64,000 nucleotides of DNA, from positions 141,164 through 205,163 of the forward strand of contig ML769484.1 of the NCBI GenBank assembly GCA_009733575.1. Direction: 5' to 3'. The notes beneath the pieces are model-generated. The model saw only the letters and a program-made list of their open reading frames with translations. It did not search any database and was not told where the DNA came from. The translations under genes and the position numbers were made by a program. Below are positions 31,313-41,921 of this stretch, in pieces. Within the stretch, counting starts at the first letter, position 1. Every line of letters begins with the position of its first letter. This stretch comes from Gymnopus androsaceus JB14 (taxonomy: Eukaryota; Basidiomycota; Agaricomycetes; Agaricales; Omphalotaceae).

Positions 31313-32834
31313 ATGTACACGAAACCCACCGATATCCTCTCTCGGTCCGATGGAACATTTGGATCCAGCGCTTTACACCAATTTCTCACTCGAGATCTTT
31401 CCAGCACTCTTTCTCCAAACGCTACCCAGCGAACCACTTTAATCATCGCCGCATGCTATATCCTGGTAATAGCGATCCTATGGCATATTCCAATTCTTAG
31501 TTGGATAAGTGAGTTTTCTATTTCCTTGTTTGCTTGATTTATCGACCTGAATGCTTGTTTGCTGCTAGTTTATCCATTCAAGTACGTTCTTTTCCTTAAC
31601 CTTGATGTTATCATGGATTAGGCTCGTTTTAATGGAACTCTAAAGGTTGTTGACCGTTGGATTCCATGAGGTGCGTACATAGGTTGTTTGAACTCGGTAT
31701 GCGCAGCAGCTAATGGATTTATTCTCCCTTTCTTCATGTTTCCACTACCGCATGACCTCTACAAATGGTAAATCTCACTGCAGATGTCCCATGCTTTCGT
31801 AGGTTGGTCTTCAACTCACAATGCGCAGAAAACCATTCACTGATCAAATTCTTACTATACAGGTGTGCTTACCTGCGCACATATACATTCCATCGAGCGT
31901 AAGCTGCATATCTGTTCCCTCTATTGAACCTGACTGATTTTTTGTAAAGTGGATCGTAAGCTGCATGTCTATTCCCTCTATTGAACCTGACTGATTTGTG
32001 GTAAAGCCGACGAGGGTGGCGCTACAAGGTGAGCTGTCTTTCCTCTTTTCCGCTGACCCGGTTGCTTATCTCCGCAGGATGTCGGGCGGAATACAAGCTC
32101 TTACACTCCCAGCGGGCTATCTCGGTTCTTCTTTCATCGGCGCGGCCCTCATTGCGTGCGGGTTTGACACAAATGCTAGCAAAATCGCGAGTATAGTACT
32201 TGCAGTGTTCTTTTTGTTCACTCTGTGGTGGGCAAGAAGAGATTGGTTGTAAGTGCGCTTGACCAAATATTTATCCAAAGCTGATTCTGTCCACAGAACC
32301 TGGGTATTGATTTTGGGAATGAGTGGTGTTATCGTTCTTTTCTGGTTTGTTGCTGGCGGAGTAGCACTGCGATATCTTGTTCTGTTTATTGGAGTGATGA
32401 GTTGCTTGTATTGCTTGTGGGATATCATTGGCAAGTTCTTTTTCTTGTCCAAATTTATTTCTCTCTGACCCATCTTGTGAATAGATGACACCATATCCCG
32501 AAAAGTAAACTCTTCTGACGCATCTCAATTTGCTAAAATATGTGGTTGCTGCCCATCTCAAGGTACGTCAACTGCATCGAATTTGTTTGTATGTTTTAAC
32601 GTTTGGACATCTGCAGCCTGGGGTGTACTCTGGCTGTTAATCTCTTTGATCTTCTTCGCCGCTGGGATTCTCGTTGGTCTTGCTGCGTTTAAAGAGACTG
32701 CAGCACAGCAGAAGGAGGACAGTTCTGTGTTTCTGCCTGTACCAGGGAGTAGCGCCATGTCATTGACTGCAGTACCCAGTGTTATAAGCCTTGTTGCGGC
32801 AGCGGTAGTGGGCGTCCTTGCGCCAATGTGGTGA
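31313..32834 (+). CDS. Peptidase M50B-like multi-pass membrane protein
   Basis: Exon 1 (31313-31508) ends with a transmembrane segment TLIIAACYILVIAILW. Exon 2 (31569-31581) and exon 3 (31646-31670) give YPFKLLTVGFHE, the first half of the family metal site HExxH. The second half (expected LGHA) cannot be found in frame. VLTCAHIHSIE ends at 31898; a 6-nt exon (31950-31955) and the next exon from 32007 supply L-D-P-D-E-G-G-A-T-R; from 32078 come MSGGIQALTLPAGYLGSS and several hydrophobic segments to the stop at 32834. These are hallmark sequences of the fungal/bacterial M50B-like family (PF13398 type). The protein is a polytopic membrane protein, perhaps a site-2-protease relative. Without the second His it would lack peptidase activity; alternatively an exon is mis-read or damaged. 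Confidence -1.
31899..32006 (+). repeat. Two adjacent near-identical 51-nt introns flanking a 6-nt microexon
   Basis: Intron 31899-31949 and intron 31956-32006 both begin GTAAGCTGCAT, share CCCTCTATTGAACCTGACTGA (branch-point-like CTGAC) and end GTAAAG. By eye they differ at four of 51 positions. Between them is TGGATC (31950-31955), which codes the middle of the conserved ELDPDE. Confidence -1.
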
Positions 32835-33230
32835 AGACCTTTGTACACCTCGTTCAATTGCTTTCTTGCTTTCTTGGACTGTGGTGAGATGTATGCTCAC
32901 GGACTCTAATGTATGTCTTATTTACTATAGTATCGAATATGTATTTGGACCCACGAATTTAACGCTATAATTGCGGATACCATCGGACGCATCGGCTTTG
33001 ATCGGACTGTCATCCGAAATGCACGTGTGTAATAGCGCTTAAGCCTTCTCCGCGTTTTTTTCGAATCACGAACGCGTTACAGAGGTATTTAAGCTGTAGA
33101 GGCTGTAGACCTGCTGTCAAGGTGAAGTGGTCCCAATAGCAATTGTAACTCACTGCATAGCTAACGGGTTAAAAGGACAAACCTGGTGAACGTTTCCTTG
33201 CCATCCATCCCGGCGAGTCGAGTCACGAGC

Positions 33231-34790
33231 ATGCGTTTGCCTAGTTGCATCAAGACTCCTCGAGGCTCTTTAATCCGATCTATTTCGACTTCACCAATTC
33301 GTAACCACAACATGGCTCCTCTCACTGTCGAATCTCTAAACCCGTCGTTCCTCAAGGTCGAGTATGCCGTGCGTGGCGAGCTCGCCATTAAAGCAGAGGA
33401 ATACCGTACTAAACTCAAGACACCGAACAATGGCTTACCTTTCGACAGAGTTATTTCGTCCAACATTGGAAATCCTCAGCAGAAAGGATTGGATCAGCCT
33501 CCGATTACCTTTGCGAGGCAGTTGGCAGCGCTCATGGAGTACCCTGCATTGGCTGAGCTCGCTCCCGGTGTGTTTCCCGAAGATGTCGTCCAAAGAGCTA
33601 AACAATTGCAGGAAGAGATTGGAAGTATCGGAGCTTACAGTCATAGTCAGGGTGTTCCTCTGATTAGAGAACATGTCGCCAAGTTCATCGAAGGTACATC
33701 CAAGCTGTAGTTTGTATTATTTGCAACTAAAAGATTACTTCCAGAACGCGATGGATATCCATCTGATCCGAAAAACATCTTCCTCACCGCTGGAGCTTCT
33801 GCGGGAGTCTCTCTTTTCATCTCCATGTTGCTATCTACACCAGATTCGGGCATTCTGATTCCCATTCCACAATATCCGCTCTACACGGCTACTATTGCCC
33901 AGTTCGCTGGCAAGCCGATACCGTATTATCTTGACGGATCAGCAGAGTGGAATACATCTCTCGAAGAGATCAAAACTGCTCTAAAAAAGGCCGATGAAGA
34001 GGGGACGAAACCCAAAGCTCTTGTGGTCATAAATCCCGGCAACCCAACGGGCGCACTCCTCATGGAGGATACCCAGATCGAGCTCATCCGACTCTGCGAA
34101 AAGTATGGACTTGTCCTTCTCGCTGACGAAGTATACCAGTCCAATCTTCACTCACCTGCCTCGCATCCGTTCACCTCGTTCAAGAAGCTTGTATCAAAAC
34201 TGCAATCTTCCATCCCCTTGGTGTCATTCCACTCCATATCCAAGGGTGTCATGGGTGAATGTGGCCGACGTGGAGGATACTTTGAGTGCACCAACATCTC
34301 TCCAGAGATCCTTGCGTTGATCTATAAAATGGTCTCTGTTGGACTCTGCCCTCCGCTTCAGGGACAGATTGCTGTTGACACTCTGGTCCGTCCGCCCAAG
34401 GTGGGCGAACCTTCATACGCAAAGTGGAAGGAGGAGACGGACAAAATACACGCCGCATTGGCGGAGCGCACGAAGCTCATGGCAAGCAGGTTGAACTTGC
34501 TTCCTGGGGTTAACTGCGTGAATTCGCCTGGGGCGTTGTATTTGTACCCAGAGATCACACTCTCGGACAAGGCTATCGCGGAGGCAAAGAAGAATGGGAA
34601 AGAACCTGATGCGTTCTATGCCTTGCAGCTTTTGGATGAGACAGGTATATGTGTTGTTCCTGGCAGTGGATTCGGGCAAAGGGAGGGTACATGGCATTAT
34701 CGATTGACGTGTTTGTGTCCTGGTGTGGAAGAGTACGTTGGGAAACTAGAGAAATTCCATAATGGATTCATTCAGCGATACGGGGCTTAG
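33231..34790 (+). CDS. Alanine aminotransferase, mitochondrial-type N-terminus
   Basis: The first ATG is at 33231 (MRLPSCIKTPRGSLIRSIST), Arg/Ser-rich and typical of a mitochondrial targeting peptide. A second Met (MAPLTVESLNPSFLKVEYAV) at 33312 would give a cytosolic form. Two exons (33231-33693, 33745-34790) encode a class I/II PLP aminotransferase of the ALT subgroup: NIGNPQQ, GAYSHSQGVPLIREHVA, LTAGASAGVSLF, PIPQYPLYTATIA, VVINPGNPTGALL, LLADEVYQ and SFHSISKGVMGECGRRGGY with the Schiff-base lysine in SKG. The C-terminus is GSGFGQREGTWHYRLTCL. It is about 500 residues, the expected length. It interconverts alanine plus 2-oxoglutarate and pyruvate plus glutamate. The reading frame is intact. 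Confidence -1.
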
Positions 34791-34922
34791 ATAGATCATG
34801 TTCTTTCCATAAGTAGCTCGCTAATTGGTTGTTTAGATTTCTTCTTTACCATGCTTAGAGATCGATGCCGCGGTGGGAGGTTATAAGAAAATTATATTCA
34901 AGGAATTACAAGCCAATAAAAT

Positions 34923-37900
34923 TCATTCATCTTCCAAATCATCGTCCGTAGGGGCTCTAGAAAGTGTGGCAGCTTGCCATCCCGCAACGACCATCATGGT
35001 CCCATAGATAATAAACGCTGCATCCATACCTCCCCGCGATTCAGGTAATCCCACAGCCCATGGAATATACTGTACAAGGTCAAGTGCTAGCGTTACAGCT
35101 TTCAAAATGGCCGCGATCCTGTAGCTGCCCGCAAAGAATCCGGATGAGTTATTGAGAACTAGTTGGAAGAGAGTGCCAGAAACGAAAAGAGGGTCGACAA
35201 TACTCTCTTTCAGGATGATGTCCTTGTAAAGCATTTTTTCTTGGAGAATCGAAGGGTCCGGCTCTGGATGCAACGGATCCAGGAGGTTGGGAAGATGCGG
35301 AAGCATGAGGTGATATGCTACGAAAAGCGCTGCGACAATCTTTAAAAAGAACCAAAATTAAGACCAGTCTCTGAACAAGTAAATAGACTAAACTGACTGC
35401 CATTTGAGACCTTCGTCTCATGGTAGATCTCTCTAGTCTTTCACTAGCACGCTCCCGATGATTAGGTCGTATTCTCCGCAAAGTGGGGATGATTCTGCGT
35501 AGAAATTTGGTTTCAGGGCTTGTAAACCACACCAATTCGATTCTCAGAGCTGTCAACAACATCCATGAAGTTTGCAGGGGGATGAATGCGACAAAAACGA
35601 ATCTTAGAATGCGGAGGACGGAGCGCATCAATTTGGGTAGGTTTAAAGCATCAAAGTTGGTGAATCCGTTCCTATAATCACTTTGGATTTGCGGTAATAG
35701 AAATTGATAGGCCAGCCAGGCGTCGCGTCCTTGAATGATAAATTCACAGTTGATGAGATTGGCGAAGGCGAGAAGGATCGTTCCTGGAATGGATATAAAG
35801 GTAGAGCTGGTTCTTGTATACCAGTAATAGTACATCAAATGCACCAGCTATGACTGAGATCGTCGTGCTACAGGTGACAATTAAATAACACAATACTGCA
35901 CTATGATAATAAAGTTAGACGTACGATAGGAAGGATAGGACTAGTCGTCGTCGAGGATGTGAGCTGCCTTCTCGGTGTATACCAAAGATACTATCTATGT
36001 AACGTTAGAAGACAGTAAAAAGTAGTACAAAGTACTGACTCTGCTGGTCAACTTGGTCCTGAGTCTTGACTTGACTATAGTCGCTTTCAGTGACGGGATA
36101 TTTCTCGGGCGCCATCAATGAATTGAAGGAGTCCAACATGGTCCTTTCGTGAACAGACATTACGGAATACGTGAGATGCCAGCTTATATTCAGAGCTTCC
36201 ACTGACATTGGCATAAGCTACAAAAATGTGATGAAACAGCAGCAAATAGACCCACCAGAGCTACTGTCAAGCACATTCAAATTTCAGTACTGTTACTGCT
36301 TGCATTCAATGCAACTGGGTTCGAGAATCTGCTGCAATCGACCTGTGCCATCGGAATTGGCGTAAAGTCCTGGGTTACGCCTGAGCTTTGGTAGATGGCC
36401 ATGGAAAAACAACACTCTCACCTTAGGGCCCAGACCTCCTTTGGTAGCTTCAATGTAAGGCGCGTAAGCCCACTCCGTTCGATTCGAGCCATTGCCAAGA
36501 GGAATACCGAGCTCGAATAAGGACTCGAGAATCCCTGTGCTGAGATAATCACGTCGACAGGTTGTAATCATTCTCATGTCTTCCGAGTCGTTGCGAGAGT
36601 TGGCGAAAGAAATTAGACCGTTCTGCTGATCGAGCTCTTTCAATTTTACCGCACTTGTTCTGTCGTGAGCATCACGGCGGTTCCGTGAATAGTTAAATGT
36701 TACCTTTTTAGATTTGAGATCGTGATGAGATTCATTGAACGAGGCGAAATTCATAATTTCAAGATCTTTGATCATTCGTATGTGTGTACTAAGAGTACAT
36801 GAGATACTAGGAAAAACGACCAGGAGGGCATAAACATACCGAGAAACGATATAAGGATTTTGAGTATATGGGCTTGCCCAAACTAAGTCATTGGAAGAAT
36901 TCAAACAAGGATTTGGACCGTCGAGCCTTCGGACCATTGGCATAACAAAGGATAAGAGCTCCGCCGACTCATCCAAGAGTGTTTTATTGCCTATTGATGG
37001 AGAGCCCAACGGGAACCTAGAAAGCAAAGTCAATTCGGGCGCGCAACTAAAACTTTGAAAGCCGAGAAAGTCTTACGGCCAAGCATCGTTTGGGTGTCAT
37101 ACTATCTTCGTTGAATCCAACTTGAGAATGCTTTTAACATTGTCCAGTGAAGATGGCGAGGTGGGAAGCAGCGTGAAAGCTGCCCTCAATCCATCAAAGT
37201 CATCAATTCGGAGAAGCTCTGGTTGTGACTAACAGTAAAATACTAGTAAGCAACGTATAATATGGATGAATATGAATGGATTAACTAGATACTATGTCAC
37301 TCACAAATATTTTGCTGGGAGGGAGTAATTCACCGTCGAAGAGGCAATATCAGAGAGCCGAAGTTGCTTGAAGGCAATATCGGAGTGAATCACCGTGAAT
37401 AAAGGGATAGTGCGTGAGCTAGTAGTAGTGACAGGAAATAGCTGAGAGGGAAGCAAGTAGCTCGAAGTCTCCCAATAACTCCAACTCCCCAATTGAACCG
37501 GGCCATCGTGGAATCCCCACCGTTGTCGGTTTTCTGCTGTGGTGTTCATCCCTCTGAGGCTCTTCCGCCATTCTGTTTCCTCCTCTGGAGTTGCCCGAGC
37601 CCAGATGGTTACACCGATATCAAAGAGCTGATTTTCTCCCAAAAGTGGTTGAACAACCTTGCTCCGATCTGTGACCTCGTCAAGAGTCTGGTTCTGATAA
37701 AGCGTTCGATTACCACCAGCGCTGAATATTGACTTTGTTTCCGACTTTACGTGCGTGAAGAGTGGCCCCAGGCTGCGAACAACAACTGAAAGCCCAACGA
37801 AGAAGATCACGCGAGTGATGAGAATGTAGAGCCATTTTCCGAGAAGATGAGGATGAAGACGACGCGTTTTTCGGAGTCGAAGAGGCTGAATTGGAGTCAA

Positions 37901-37936
37901 AGAGTTTTCTGCGATGGGCTCTGCATCAGAGGACAT
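34923..37936 (-). CDS. Multi-pass membrane protein of agaricomycetes, copy 1 of a 3-kb tandem duplication
   Basis: The start at 37936 reads MSSDAEPIAENSLTPIQPL, then RKTRRLHPHLLGKWLYILITRVIFFVGLSVVV, a basic patch followed by one transmembrane helix. A large extracytosolic domain follows (DVTDRSKVVQPLLGENQLFDIGVTIWARAT, GPVQLGSWSYWETSSYL, NASYSRN-type Asn sites), spread over many exons. The C-terminal half has several hydrophobic helices and ends GGMDAAFIIYGTMMVVAGWQ, ATLSRAPTDDDLEDE at 34923. This is a conserved family in mushroom genomes with no function known to me. It is probably an endomembrane or plasma-membrane protein. This copy has the continuous C-terminus, so it is presumably the functional one; a related, damaged copy lies at 38668-41638. 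Confidence -1.
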
Positions 37937-37989
37937 GGTTGTGCACGAGGAATTTACCGGTCTACATTGTACTTATAAGCCTCTCATCT

Positions 37990-38580
37990 AGTGAGTCAAT
38001 TTAGAAATTAAATAAATGTAGGTTAGCATCGTGGCTGCGATCTACCACTCGTAGCAGAACCGCGATACGCGCATCTCGATGGAATGATGAGAGGATCCCC
38101 GACACTGACCGAAGGGAAGGGGAGGGTCCTGTTCGCAGCGATCGGTCAAAAAGTCGCCAAAAACGATGCTTTTAGGAAGGTTGTTCCCAGGCGCCACGTT
38201 TCGCCACGTTTTTTTTACTTCCATGAAACATATGTTTCTGCTTCCGTTCCTTTCTCGTCTACCCCCATCGTTTACACGAAATCTTGTTAGGGTTACATAT
38301 ATATTTTTCTCGGCTGTTTTCGACATATTAATTGTGCTGTATTTTGGGTTTAAACTAGTATCTTCCTCTTTGGAAGTTTCATCTTTGAAATCAGGTTGTC
38401 ACGAGCACGCTACGCCCTTCGCAACTGCCTCTGAGGTCTGGCTCTGAAATGAGGTCGTGTACCTAGCATTGGGCCTGTCGGGGATTGCCACGCTAGTGGC
38501 GCTAAGGAATGAAAGTACAGCGCCAAATTGATTAGAATCCTAAGCGCTCAATCAGCCGCCAGCGATATGGGCCTGAATGT
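37990..38580. other. Spacer between the duplicated membrane-protein copies
   Basis: Roughly 600 nt without a supported gene, not obviously shared with the 3' flank of copy 1. Homology to the duplicated block resumes near 38600 (CCGTGCTTAGATCGATG against CATGCTTAGAGATCGATG at 34851). Confidence -1.
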
Positions 38581-38667
38581 CTGGATTTCTTTTCACCGTG
38601 CTTAGATCGATGGACTCTTGGAGGTCTTAGGAAATATTATATTCAAGGCATTACGAACCAAATAAAT

Positions 38668-41638
38668 TCATTCATCTTCCAAATCATCGTCCTTAGGGGC
38701 TATAGGAAGTGTGGCAGCCTGCCATCCCACAACGACCATCACGGTCCCATAGATAATAAACGCTGCATCCATACCTCCCCGCGATTCAGGTAATCCGCGG
38801 CCCATGGGAAATATTGCACAATGTCAAGTGCAAGCGCTACAGCTTTCAAAATGGCTGCGATCCTGTAGCTGCCCGCAAAGAATCCGGAAGAGTTATTGAG
38901 AACTAGTTGGAAGAGAATGCCAGAAATGAAAAGAGGATCGACGATACTCTCTTTCAAGATGATGTCCTTGTAAAGCATTTTTGCTTCGAGAATCGAAGGG
39001 TCCGGCTCTGGATGCAACGGATCCAGGAAGTTGGGAAGATGAGGAAGCATGAGGTGATATGCCACGAAAAGCGCTGCGACAATCTTCAAAAAGAACCAAA
39101 TTAAGACCAGTCTCTGAACAAGTAAATAGACTAAGCTGACCGCCATTTGAGACCTTTGTCTCATGGTAGATCTCTCTAGCCTCTCACTAGCACGCTCCTG
39201 ATGATTAGGTCGTATTCTCCGCAAAGTGGGGATGATTCTGCGTAGAAATTTGGTTTCAGTGCCTGTAGACCACACCAATTCGATTCTCAGAGCTGTCAAC
39301 AACATCCATGAAGTTTGCAGGGGGATGAATGCGACAGAAACGAATCTCAGAATGCGGAGGACGGAGCGCATCAATTGGGTAGGTTTAAAGCATCAAAGCT
39401 GGTGAATCCGCTACTGTAATCACTTTGGATTTGCGGTAATAGAAATTGATAGGCCAGCCAGGCGTCGCGTCCTTGAATGATAAATTCACAGTCGATGAGA
39501 TTGGCGAAGGCGAGCAGGATCGTTCCTGGGATGGATATGAAGGCAGAGCTGGTTCTTGTATACCAGTATAGTACATCGAATGCACCAGCTACGACTGAGA
39601 TCGTCGTGCTACAAGCGAGAAGTAAATAACACGATATGCACTATAATAATAAAGTTAGACGTACGATAGGAAGGATAGGACTAGTCGTCGTCGAGGATGT
39701 GAACTGCCTTCTCGGTGTATACCAAAGATACTATCTAGGTAACGTTAGAAGACAGTAAAAAGTAGTACAAAGCATTTACTCTGCTGGTCAACTTGGTCCT
39801 GAGCCTTGACTTGATTATAGTCGCTTTCAGTGACGGGATATTGCTCGGGCGCCATCAATGAATTGAAGGAGTCCAACATGGTCCTTTCATGAACAGACAT
39901 TCCGGAATACGTGAGATGCCAGCTTATGTTCAGAGATTCCACTGACATTGGCATAAGCTACAAAAATGTGACAAAACAGCAGCAAATAGACCCACCAGAG
40001 CTATCGTCAAGCACATTCAAATTTTCAGTATTGTTACTGCTTGCATTTAATGCACCTGTGGTTCGAGAGTCTGCTGCAATCCACCTGTGCATCGGAATTG
40101 GCGTAAAGTCCTGGGTTACGCCTGAGTTTTGGTGGATGGTCATAGAAAAACAACGCTCTCACCTTAGGGCCCAGACCTCCTTTGGTAGCTTCAATGTAAG
40201 GCGCGTAAGCCCACTCCGTTCGATTCGAGCCATTGCCAAGAGGAATACCGAGCTCGAATAAGGACTCGAGAATCCCTGTGCTGAGATAATCACGTCGACA
40301 GCTTGTAATCATTCTCATGTCTTCCGGGTCATTGCCAAAGTTGCGAAATAAATTAAACGTATGCTGGTCGAGCTCTTCAATTTTACCGCACTTGTTCTGT
40401 CGTGAGCATCACGGCGATTCGTGAATAGTAAAACTCACTTTCTTAGATTTGAGCTCATGATGAGATTCATTGAACAAAGCGAAATTCATAATTTCAAGGT
40501 CTTTGATGATTCGTATGTGTGTACTAAGAGTTCATGAGATAGGAAGAACGAACAGCAAGGCATAAAAATCATACTGAGAAACGATATAAGGATTTTGAGT
40601 ATATGGGCTTGCCCAACTAAGTCATTGGAAGAATTAAAACAAGGATTAGGAGCCTCGAGCCTTCGGACCATTGGCATAACAAAGGATAAGAGCTCCGCCG
40701 ACTCATCCAAGAGTGTTTTATTGCCTATTGATGGAGAGCCCAACGGGAACCTAGAAAGCAAAGTCAATTCGGGTGCCCGACTGAAACTTTGAAAGCTGAG
40801 AAAGTCTTACGGCCAGGCTCGTTTGGTTGTCATACTATCTTCGTGAATCCAGCTTGAGAATGCTTTAACATTGTCCAGTGAAGATGGCGAGGTGGGAAGC
40901 AGCGTGAAAGCTGCCCTCAATTCCTCAAAGTTCCACCTGCGACTAGTAAAATAAGCTTAGTACGTACTTACAATATGAATGGATTAACTAGATACTATTT
41001 AACTCACAAATATTTTGCTGGGAGGGAGTAATTCACCGTCGAAAAGACAGTATCAGAGAGCCGAAGTTGCTTGAAGGCAATGTCGGAGTGAATCATCGTG
41101 AATAAAGGGATACTGATGGGAGCTAGCGACAGGAAATAGCTGAGAGGGAAGCAAGTAGCTCGAAGTCTCCCAATAACTCCAACTCCCCAATTGAACCGGG
41201 CCATCATGGAATCCCCACCGTCGATTGCTTTCTGCTGTGGTGTTCATCCCTCTTAGACTCTTTCGCCATTCTGTCTCCTCCTCTACAGTTGCCCGAGCCC
41301 AGATGGTTACACCGATATCAAAGAGCTGATTTTCTCCCAAGAGTGGTTGAACAACCTTGCTCCGATCTGTGACCTCGTCGAGAGTCTGGTTCTGATAGAG
41401 TGTTCGATTACCTCTAGCGCTGGATATTATTGACTTTGTTTCCGACTTTACGTGCGCGAACAGTGGCCCCAGGCTACGAACAACGACTGAGAGTCCAACG
41501 AAGAAGATCACGCGATGTGATGAGAATGTAGAGCCATTTTCCGAGAAGATGAGGATGAAGACGACGCTTTTTTCGGGATCGAAGAGGCTGGATTGGAGTG
41601 AAAGAGTTTTCTGCGATGGGCTCTGCATCAGAGGACAT
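38668..41638 (-). pseudogene. Membrane-protein copy 2, frameshifted duplicate
   Basis: It matches copy 1 (34923-37936) over its whole length, including intron positions. Differences break it. At about 41515 an extra base after the sequence coding for YILIT shifts the frame at the first transmembrane helix. At about 40935 roughly 20 nt corresponding to copy 1 37200-37225 are missing. At about 38791 one base is lost, so the C-terminus PWAVGLPESRGGMDAAF becomes PWAADYLNRGEVWMQRL and stops at 38739, removing the last helix. The promoter-proximal bases are similar, so transcription is possible. It may alternatively reflect poor assembly of a second haplotype. Confidence -1.
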
Positions 41639-41921
41639 GGCTATGGACGAGGAATTTCCCGATCTACACTGCCCGTACTTATAGGTCTCTCATCCAGTGG
41701 CATACGCATAGGTGCGATGGTAGTAGGGCTGTGAGCATCCGCGATGATATGATATGATGAGCATGACTCCTCTAGGGTGAAAGTTCGATGCGAGTCTGTT
41801 CAACGTCACTTAGAGACTGTAGGTATGGGATGGCAGACTACGGCGCCAAATTGATTCGATAAGCGCTTAATCAAACATTTTTTCAGCTCCTCTACTAGAA
41901 CTTCACTGTGTAGCTTCTACA

